DNA of 46,155 nt from Scenedesmus sp. ARA3 (lineage: Eukaryota; Chlorophyta; Chlorophyceae; Sphaeropleales; Scenedesmaceae): positions 1 to 46,155 of the forward strand of contig RWJK01001222.1 in NCBI GenBank assembly GCA_004335835.1, in the 5' to 3' direction. Below are positions 11,057 through 20,730 of the stretch, piece after piece. The stretch's first letter is position 1; the number at the start of each line of letters is the position of its first letter. A program made the translations under genes and the position numbers. The notes beneath the pieces were generated by a model. That model had not been told where the DNA came from. It ran no database searches and was given only the letters and a program-made list of their open reading frames with translations.

Positions 11057-12496
11057 ATGGCTTTGGCATACGTGCTGGTGGCGCTCAGCTTGCTGAGCCT
11101 AGCTGCAGCAAACGCCGGATTTGGAGGCTGGCAAACAGGCCGTGCAACACACTACGGTGTGCAAGCGCATCGACGCGCGAGCAGCATGCCGGGGCAGCAG
11201 TCAACTGAGGAAATTTCAAAGCCCGCCTCCATACTCGTGAGCTCTTGGCTAATCAATCCTGCGTGTATTTGCAGGCACTGACGCGTGGAGTATTCACAAG
11301 GGCAGCTGCGGCTATGGCTGGCTGGATAAGAATGTGGCCACTGGTGGGTTGCTGCTCCCCGAAGGAGTTACCCTGCCCGGATGTCAGCCTACAACGCAGC
11401 ATCCGCAGCACGGCCGCAGTAGACTTTCATCGCAGCCAGCACTTTGTCAAATGCAATGCTGATCCGACCGGAAACGTCGACCTGTGCTAACTTGATCACC
11501 CTAATGTCACTGGCGCTGACTTTCCCTGCTCGCTGTGCCGCTCGCTAACGCAGGCTGGGACGTTGCAGCTATCTCAGACAAGGCAGGCGACTTTGCTGGC
11601 AGCTGCGGGTAAGTGCAGGCACCAGATCTCGGCAGCGTCAGGGCTCCCTCCCGAGCAGTGTCAAGTCAACCGAATTCTGTTGCACACCTGAAACGTCTCA
11701 TATCAATCGCCCGCAGCACTGCACGCATCATTGACGTCAGCCACTTCAACACCCTCGCCTCGAGTGCCCTATGACTCACTAGCCCACTGCTGCCTGCTGC
11801 TGCTGTGCTGCCTGTCTTTTGCTGCCCACAGCAAGTGCAAGGAGGTCAAATGCAAGCCTATGGGCTTTGCTGATGGCTATGGGCAGTGGCTGGACCGCAG
11901 CAATGTCTGTTACAACGACTACAGCTCTGTGGTTGTGATGGTGACAGACACCTGCCCCTGCGTCTACCCAGACAACTACGCAAGCAACAAGCGCTGGTGC
12001 TGCGGTGACATGTACCACATCGACCTGTCAGTGTGGGCCTATGAGAAGGTGAGATGATGTGCCAGCTGCCGATGGGCTTTGCCTGACAGCGATTTTGGCA
12101 ATGTCGCTGCCAGGAGTATTCACAGCTGTGCATCTGGGTGTCTGCGTTCAATCTTTGCAGTTGCATGATCTAACGCAGCCACAGGTGCAGCACTGACACA
12201 TGTGAGAACCGAAGCAATGAAGCAAGCTTCTGACAATCCCCTGTGCTGCTGCTGCTGCCGCTGCTCCTCCCATGTCCTCCCAACAGCTTGCCGGCAAGCA
12301 GTGGGGCGTCATCGGCGTGTCCTGGCGTGACGTGCCCTGCTGGTACCGCCCCAAGAACAAGGCTCGCGTGCCGTGGTGGACTAAGCCCACTCCTAAGCCA
12401 TGGTGGGAGAAGGCTCCCTCAGGCTGGAGCAAGAGCATGGACAAGCGTCTGTCAGGTCCCAAGTACCAGAATGGCTGGGGCTGGGGCAAGAAGTAA
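11057..12496 (+). CDS. Secreted expansin-like (double-psi beta-barrel) protein
   Basis: Model join(11057..11156, 11275..11343, 11554..11608, 11832..12048, 12287..12496), 216 residues. An N-terminal signal peptide of about 20 residues (MALAYVLVALSLLSLAAANA) is followed by an expansin/EG45-type domain: GRATHYG, SCGYGWLD, DFAGSCGKCKEVKC, VVVMVTDTCPC and MYHIDLSVWAYEKLA. The last motif matches the HFDLS block of expansins, with Ile for Phe and Asp kept. The paired cysteines expected for the barrel are present. There is no second (cellulose-binding) expansin domain; instead the last ~40 residues are rich in Trp, Lys, Pro and Gly. Expansins loosen cell-wall polymers without hydrolysis; a wall role is inferred from the family and the signal peptide. 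Start chosen at the ATG that opens the signal peptide. Confidence 0.87.
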
Positions 12497-14970
12497 ATGC
12501 GCTGCTGCAATTGCTGCACTTATAAAGCAGCAGCAGTAGAGCTGCCGCAGCAATGTGGCAGTAGCAGCTGCTGAAAGTCGTGAGAGTCGGCACAGCAGGC
12601 TGGCGCTGTTGTGCAAGTGTGTGTGCAGCAGTGTTTGGTAGGTTGGCGGCAATCAGCACCGTTATTGATTGATTGACAGTGGCGACTTGCCACGTCCTGC
12701 CGCTCTGCATGCGACGCATGCATGCCTGCACCGCAGCGGCAGCCTCTGCGGCCGTTGTACAGGCCAGTGCAGATGGTTTGCGGCAGCCTGCAGACCTACG
12801 TATTGGCTCATTGTAGTCTATGCACCGTTTGCGCTTTTGCCTTTGGTAGATAGTCAGGCACTGTGTAGTCTTGCCATTCTTTACTGCGCTACTGTGAGAG
12901 TGGGACTGCTCATTGCATGTGGGAGGCAAGTGTGCACACAGGCACACCCGGGTGTGTGCTGCAGCGCTTGCGCAGGAAACTGGCAGCCTTCAAAAAGGCA
13001 CCACTGTTTGGGGGTTGCTGAGATGCTCAGTTGAAGGTGATCAGGTTGACAGCGCAGGCAGCTTGGATGCTGGCACGCGATGCATCTGCAGCAGCATTGC
13101 ATGCGGCTGCAGGTATCAGCAGCAGCGGTAGCGTACATCGGCAGTGTTGTCGCGTAGGCGGTGCACACAGCAGATGTGCAACCTGTCATCTTGTTGATGC
13201 ATGTCAAACTTGCAGTGCACAAGCTGGGGCCTCGGCTACTGTGAAGCTGTGCATTGGGGCTGGTCAGTTCTGGTTGCTCTGGGTGAACACGCAGGAGTGG
13301 GGCCCCACACACTGGCAAAGCATGGGCTGAAGCAGCAGTGCTGCTGCTGTTTGCAGTGGCCTGCTGCTGACTGGCTGTCACGTGCGCCCGGGTTATGTAT
13401 TCCACAGTACTGGCTTGGTGCTGGTGACATTTTGGTGTGTTTGGCCAGTGTTGATTTGTTGTTGCATAGACCAGCGGCACTGATCAGGATTTTTGAGTCT
13501 GTTGATGCACTCTGTTGTTGCCTCTTTTCGTGATGATGCAAAAAAAGAAGAATTCGGCATGCTGGATACAGGCTGCATTCTGCACGAGACATGGTCACGT
13601 ACATCATTCTATGCACGGGCTTTGCACCTCTGCTGTTTGTTTGAATGGCACGTGCAGGCACATCACTACACAATGCACCCCGTGTTTGAGGGGCAAGGCT
13701 GGATGGTGGGGCGAGCCTTGTTTCGTGATCCTTATTTACACAGAAAAAAGCTGCCAGTGGGAGCGCACTTGCGCTCACGAGCGAATCTTTTGAGAGAGTA
13801 GCCAGCCTGTGTGCAGCGTGCTGATGCGGTATACCTTACACACTTCCGCACAACTCTGTTGTGCCTTGCCACAGCCCCATTACAGGGGCTGGGCAAGCAG
13901 CTCTCAAGCCATCTGAGAGTGCACCAGTGCTCTGCTGCAGCTTCTGTTGCTTGTGCTTTGCACCTCCCCTCATGCCATCAGTCGATATGCAGAGTACAGA
14001 GTGAGCCAAGCATACAGCCAGCTAGCCGCAAGGCTAGCTGCTGCTGCAGGCTAGGTCGTGCCAGCAGCTGCATGCTGCTGCAGATTGAATGCATGTGTCT
14101 GAAAACCTTGTGCCAGCATGAGAGGGAGGTGTGTGAGGATGGGCGTCCCAATTCTGTTGTTTGACTCTCTTTGACCAGGACTCTTGTGATACTGCGCTTC
14201 CAGCTTGGGTTGTCCTTCCGACCCACATTGTGTTCAGTAATCTGGGTGCTCAGCACCGACAGTTACGGTGGCTGCTCACATCAGTTGTGAGCCTTTGGTA
14301 ACCAAACAACATTGATACATATAAAATACTGGCTACGCAGCTTGCCCCTCAAGCCATAGCATCAACGGCAGCAGAAGGCACTCCTCTGAATTGCCTGATC
14401 CAAGCATTCGCAACCCATGTTAAAAGAACCCACATCCGTTGCCAACTGCTAGCAGCATGCTGCTGGTGAGCACCAAACGATAATGTCACACAAAATGATG
14501 TCTGTGCAGCCCACCCATGCTACACAAAACTGATGATCAGCTGCTGTTACACCAGGCTAATTCCACGTGGCCCAGCCAGCTTTGACATTAGGTGTAGCTG
14601 CAGCCCAGGCCTCAAGTACATCAACGCCTTGCACACTTGTATCAAAGCCTTGCGCACTTGTGCAGCCGTGAAAACCCGCTGCTGCACAGACACCAATGCA
14701 GCGCTGCAACCACTGCCACCGGCAGCCACAGCAGCAGCCTGCGTGCCATGATCCCACCAACGCATCAATGCAGTGCATCCTGATGCACAGGCTGCAAGGA
14801 ACAGCTCGCAATGAGCAACGTCCACTCGCGCTCCTACACCACACTCTGCAGTGCGTGGCCAGCAAAGCCTTTGAGGATCCAGTTTTCCTCTCACCTATAC
14901 ACCTGGCAACTGCTGAGGCCCTGCTGACTACCAGTAACGTTCCAGCGACACCTAAGCAGCAGCCAGCTGC
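12497..14970. other. Long intergenic region, no gene recognised
   Basis: About 2.5 kb between the plus-strand expansin-like stop and the minus-strand TPR/J-domain stop, so both 3' untranslated regions should end here. Open frames on both strands are under about 200 codons, overlap each other and show no family similarity or splice-consistent partners. A TGTAA on the minus strand at 14551-14547 could serve the TPR/J-domain gene, about 420 bp past its stop. Confidence 0.6.
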
Positions 14971-16889
14971 CTAAAACTTTGAATAGTAGTAGTCATACTC
15001 TTCTTCCTCCTCCTCGCTGTCATTGTAGTGGCTTGAGGGGCCATAGCCCGCATCGTGCCACTTGCTGCCACCATACCCGCCGTACTGCTGCTGCTGTTGG
15101 CTGCGCCCGCTGCCGGCGCCGCCATTGCTGCTGCTGGTCCTGCCACCCGCCCGCCCAGAGCCGTTATAACTGTTATAACCGCCGCCGCCGCCGCCAGCAG
15201 CGCCGCCTGCCCGGTGCCAGAAGTGGTCATTCCAGCTGGGCTCGCTGGGCCTGCTGCTGCTGCGGGCATTGTTGCCGTAGAAGCCGCTGGTGCTGCTGCC
15301 TGAGTAGTAGCGGCTGGCCCCACTGCTGCTGCTGCCGCTAAAGAAGCTGCTGTGGGGGTCTGCTGCTCCGGCCAAGTCATCCTCCCGCAGGGCACGGTCA
15401 ACCTGGCACAAACACGGCAGCGGATCAGCCAGTTAAACACGATGATCAACAGGCCGGTACGGAACAGAATGATATGATTGTTGCAATGCCTGCGAAGGAG
15501 TGCAGAGTGCTAACAAGCTGATCACCCAGGCTGGCACAACAGCAGCAATCAGCTATTTACCCTGCACATTCAATAACCAGGCAGCTGCACGAGCACGCTG
15601 TTTGAACCCGCGGCATGCCACAGCACAAGCACAGGCACCCTCACACCTTGCGCCGCGCTGCTTTAGCCAAGGGGTCCTCATGCACACTGCTGATGTAGTT
15701 GAGGAAACCCTCACACGGCAGTCATGAATACACAGGCTGACCCAAGCAGCACTAGCGCCTCACCTTGCGCCGCGCTGCTTCATCCGAAAGCTCCTCATGC
15801 GCGCTGCTGATGTAGTTGAACACCTCATTGGCAGCTGTCTTCAAGCCTGCCTCAATGCTGGCAGCAGGGCTGGAGGCGCCAGTGGGCCCCAGGGCTCTAC
15901 CCCAGCGGCAGTGCTGCAGCGCCTTATCCGGGTGGTGTTTTAGCGCCAGGCGGCGGTACGCCCTGCGGTCATGTTCGAGAGTTGAGATGTTGATGGACAG
16001 CAGTGATGTGCATGTGAGGCCACGAGCGAATGAGTGCGGCAGTGCTGCAGCGCCTGATTGGAGTGGTGCTTCAGCGCCAGGCGGCGGTACGCCCTGCAAG
16101 TAAAAAGCAGACAGACAGGAAAGTTGCTACACAGCAGTGATGCGCAAATGATATTGGTGTGCAGCGCAACATGATGACATGAGCGAGTAGAGCGGGAGGG
16201 TGTGTAGCGCCTTGTCGTGGTGCCACGCGGCGGTACGCCCTGCGGCCATGTTTGAAAGTTGACATGTTCATGAACAGCAGTGATGTGCATGTGAGGCCAC
16301 GAGCGATTGAGAGCAACAGTGCTGCAGCGCCTTGTCGGGGTGGTGCTTCAGCGCCAAGCGGCGGTACGCCCTGCAGTCCTGTTTGAAAGTTGAGATGTTG
16401 ATGGACAGCAGTGATGTGCATGTCATGCCACGCGTGACAGTGTGCGGCAGTGCTGCTGCGCCTTGTCGGGGTGGTGCTTCAGCGCCAGGCGGCGGTACGC
16501 CCTGCTCATGGTAATTCGGGTGCGGATTAGAGATTACTTGGTGTCAGGTTTAAGCAGATGCAGCAGTGAAGTACAAGACATGACGATAGCGCGCGGGTGG
16601 TCCAGGGCTCTGCAGTTGATGGCCAGGCCATTACATGCAGGTCTAAATCACTGAAATTTCGGAAGGTGTTGCAGTAAGCTGCAGGCACAGCAGAGGAAGC
16701 CGCAGCTACAGAGCGCAGCACACGCATTCCAGATGTAGGCGCAACGCATTTATGTATGGCAAAGCAACAATGCGCAGCACAGCGCCGCGCCTCACTTTTT
16801 GATCTCGTCCTCGCTGGCGCTGCTCTTCAGGCCCAGCAGCTTGTAGTGGTGCGGCGTCTTGTGGCGGCGCGCAGCAACCTGCATCATGA

Positions 16890-16928
<39 letters not shown>

Positions 16929-19900
16929 GGCGCGTGTTACCCCAACTCGAGTGCAGGCTATGCTTATGGTGTATGAGTTTCATACAGGCACCCCCTGCAG
17001 CAGGCCTGCAGATGTGCTAGCGCTGCAACGGATACTCTCGCTTCAGCTCTGACACACAGGACGAGCATTGCCTTCTGCCTGTCGCCTCACAAGTACAGCC
17101 ACCTGGCGATGTACACTGCATCCCAGCTGGAATCTATGATAATGAGGTGCGCCAGCCATCGCCGCACCTGTGCTGCCGCCAGCATGCCCTCCAATTTGCG
17201 CCGCTCAGCCTGGCTCAGCGCCACTGCTGCTGTCTCGCTGATTTGCGCCTGGTGCCCAGGCGTATCCTGCAGGGGCTGGTGCGGGTGCGGCGCCTTGAGC
17301 ACGTTCTGCAGCACCAGCACGGCCTGCGCCGGGCGGTGCACTGCCTCCAGCACTNNNNNNNNNNNNNNNNNNNNNNNNNNNNNNNNNNNNNNNNNNNNNN
17401 NNNNNNNNNNNNNNNNNNNNNNNNNNNNNNNNNNNNNNNNNNNNNNNNNNNNNNNNNNNNNNNNNNNNNNNNNNNNNNNNNNNNNNNNNNNNNNGCCGGG
17501 CGGTGCACTGCCTCCAGCACTTGCGCCATCCTGCAAAACAGCACACAGCAAACAGCACACTGAGTAATGGCGGCTGTGAGGACGTTCTGCAGCACCAGCA
17601 CGGCCTGCGCTGGGCGGCGCACTGCCTCCAACACTTGCGCCATCCTGCAAACAGCACACAGGAAACAGCACAATGAGTGTTTACGGCGCCTTGAGCACGT
17701 TCTGCAGCACCAGCACGGCTTGTGCCGGGCGGTGCACTGCCTCCAGCACTTGCGCCATCCTGCAGGCAGCGCAGAACATGTGCAATAGCATGAGCACAGC
17801 CCATAATTGTAAGAGCACACCAGCATGTGCACCAATGGTGGCACCGACAAGCATGCATCACACGACGGCTGCCCGGCCTCACATTCCACATTGAACATCT
17901 CTGCAGCAACGCTGTTTTGCTTCAACCTCCTGCACCCTCCTCACCTCGTGTAGGCTTTGCCGTACGAAGCATCCAGCGCAGCAGACCGCCCGCAGTCAGC
18001 CAGCGCCTCTGCAAACCGGCCCAGCGACTGGTGCGCAGCAGCGCGGTTGCTGTGCAGCACTGCAGCAAACCCTGCGCTCGGCTGCAGCGCAAGCGCCTTG
18101 CCATATGCCTCTATTGCTGCCTCATACTGCTTCGCGCCCATCTGCTTGTTGCCATCAGCCTTGAGCTCCTGCTGCTGCGCCAGCTGCTCAAGCAGCGACT
18201 GCAGCTCTGCCCGCTGCGGCAGCAGCAGCGCAGCGAAGCTGGCAGCACTGCTTGTACTGCTGCTTGTTGTACTGCCTGTACTGCTGCTGCTGCTTTTGTT
18301 GTGCTGGTGAGCATCCAGCTTCAGCAGACCCTCCTGCAGCAGCTCCTGTGCACCAGACAGGTCGCCAGACTGCCACTTCGCCTGCGCCTGCAGCCACCAG
18401 CGCCACTCGCAGCAGTGTCCAGAGCCCTGTGCAGCCTCGCTGCCTTGCGGTGGCGGAGCACACGCCTTCAAAACATCGTCTGGCCGCCCAGCACGCAGCA
18501 GCAGCCATGCCAGCAACGCTGCTGCATCCTCCCAGTATGGCATTTCTTCCAGCAAGCCAGAAGCATCAGCCACGAGCCGCTCAACAGCAGCAGAATCCAC
18601 AAGCGCTGCCCTGCCCTCTTCGGGCACGCCTGCCGGCAGCGCTGCTGCTGCAGCTGCCGCAGCCGCCGCTGCTGCCGCAGCGTTGCCGTCGGCCGCAGCT
18701 GTGGTGGCTGCTGCTGCGGCGTCACTGAGTGCGCGCACTGCTGCTGCTGCTGCGCGCTCGTCCAGTGAAAGTGCTGCTGCCACCACGCGGGCCTGGCGAG
18801 CCACTAGGCCGTCTACTTGCTGCTTCTTGGAAAGCAGTTCACGCCAGTGGGAGCTGCCGGCACTGCTCATGTCTAGCACCTGCAAGTTGCAGGCAGCAGC
18901 ACAGATGCAGGGATCAATGACTGTGCATTCACAGCAGTACAAGCTGGGGCGCACACTAGGCAAAGCAAGTATGTCATGTTTGTGTGACACAGCACGTTGA
19001 AGGAACAGCGTATACAGACTGAAAGATATGCCCACTTGCAATCAGCAGCAAGCGCATTCATCAACAATGCTGCAGCTGCCACAGAGTAGCAAAAGCGCCC
19101 TACTGACACATCCACACACTCTTCAGTGGCCCTTACCTTATCGAGCACGGCTGCTGCAGCGCCCAGCAAGCCCATCTTTGTGTAGCAGGTGGCGGCTCGC
19201 AGGTAGCCTCGCGCAAACGTGCGCTTCACGCGGATGCTGCTCAGCGCATCATCTAATGCAGCAGCAGGCCGGTGCAGGCCCAGCCTCGCGCTGGCCCTGT
19301 GGTTGAACAGCTGGCACAGCAGCAGGCTGGCTGGCTCGTGGCCATGCACGTGCTGCGCCAGGCCGGCAATGCCCTGCAGGGTCGGTTTTCGGCAGCAGTG
19401 CGGTAGGGCAGGTGCGTCAGTGAAGGCAAATGTTGCAGCTGAGATGTGACAAGCTGGCGGGCTTGTGGCCATGCACGTGCTGCGCCAGGCCAGCGATGCC
19501 CTGCAGTGTTGTGGTGTGGCGGGTTTGTGGTGAGGCAGAGGCAGGTGCATCAGCAGGAGCCATCTGTTTGTCAAGATATGGCTGGCTGGCGGCATGCACG
19601 TGCTGCGCCAGGTCTGCAATGCCCTGCAGGGAGACAGCACACAAACATGTTCACAGGGAGCAGCAATGGCTTAGAAGCAATGAACTAAACCAAACAGAAG
19701 CCTGCAAGGGGTCTGAAGTGGGCCAAACCATCTGGCTCTGGGGGCTACCGAACAGAAACCTGGCAGCCGCTTTACAAAAACGAATTCTTGAAGAAGCCGT
19801 CACATACATGACAATGGAAACCATTCACATGCACAGCAGCATGCTCTCCAAAGCATCACGGTCAATCGTCAGCACACCTGTGTGAACTCGCGCTCAGACT

Positions 19901-20694
19901 GCTCAAAGCGCCGCGCCTCCCAGCTGACCTTGGCTCGCTCCACCCACTGCTCAGCAGACCGCATCGCCACCTCAGCAGCAGAAGGAGGCGGCGGCGCCTG
20001 CGGCTGCTGCTGCTGTTGCTGCTGGCGCGTCTTGTGTGTGCGCAGGGGAGAGGTCCTTGCTGCTGCTGCTGCAGCTGCCTGGCCTGGTGCTGCTGATGCT
20101 CCCATGGTGAATGAAGGCGCTGGGAAAGGTGCTGCTGCTGCTGGTGGTGGGGCCGGCTGCTGCTGCTGCTGCCGCTGCTGTGGTGGTTGCTTAGTCGCTG
20201 ATTTGGCAGACACCATTCTGCGTCGTGGAGTGCCTGAGTCAGGCTGCTGCTGCCTATACTGCTGCTGCTGCTGCTGTGCACCGCTTAACGTGGCTGCAGC
20301 AAACGCAGGTGCACCCACGCCAGCACTGCTGCTACTGCTGCCAGCTGCACTATGTGGTGGCCAGACAGGGAATGTCGGCCCGCCTGCTGCTGCTGCTGGT
20401 GCTGCAGCCTGTGCACTCTTGCCAGGGGTGTGCTGCTTGCGGCTCCTGCCCTTGCCAGGTGTGCCTTCAGCCGCAGCCTTGCCCAGGGAGAAACTAAACG
20501 ATGCACCTGCAGCAAAGCTGGCAGCCGCACTAGTACTGCCTGCTGCTGCGCCTCCCAGCTTTGCAGCGGCTGCTGCAAACGAGTCGCCTATGCCTGCGCA
20601 TGTGCTGCTGTTGCTGCTGCTGCTGTTGCTGCTGCTGGGCTTGGCAGTATCAGGCTGACCTGGGCTACCAAACACAAAGGCAGATGCTGCAGGT

Positions 20695-20730
<36 letters not shown>

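Noticed and set aside
12881..13778. Overlapping minus-strand frames of 180-199 codons
   Set aside because: Composition is like non-coding flanks, with no conserved motif; they overlap each other in different frames.
17827..18768. Plus-strand frame of 313 codons
   Set aside because: Antisense of the TPR exon 18879-17945, which has clear TPR motifs and phase-matched splice sites.
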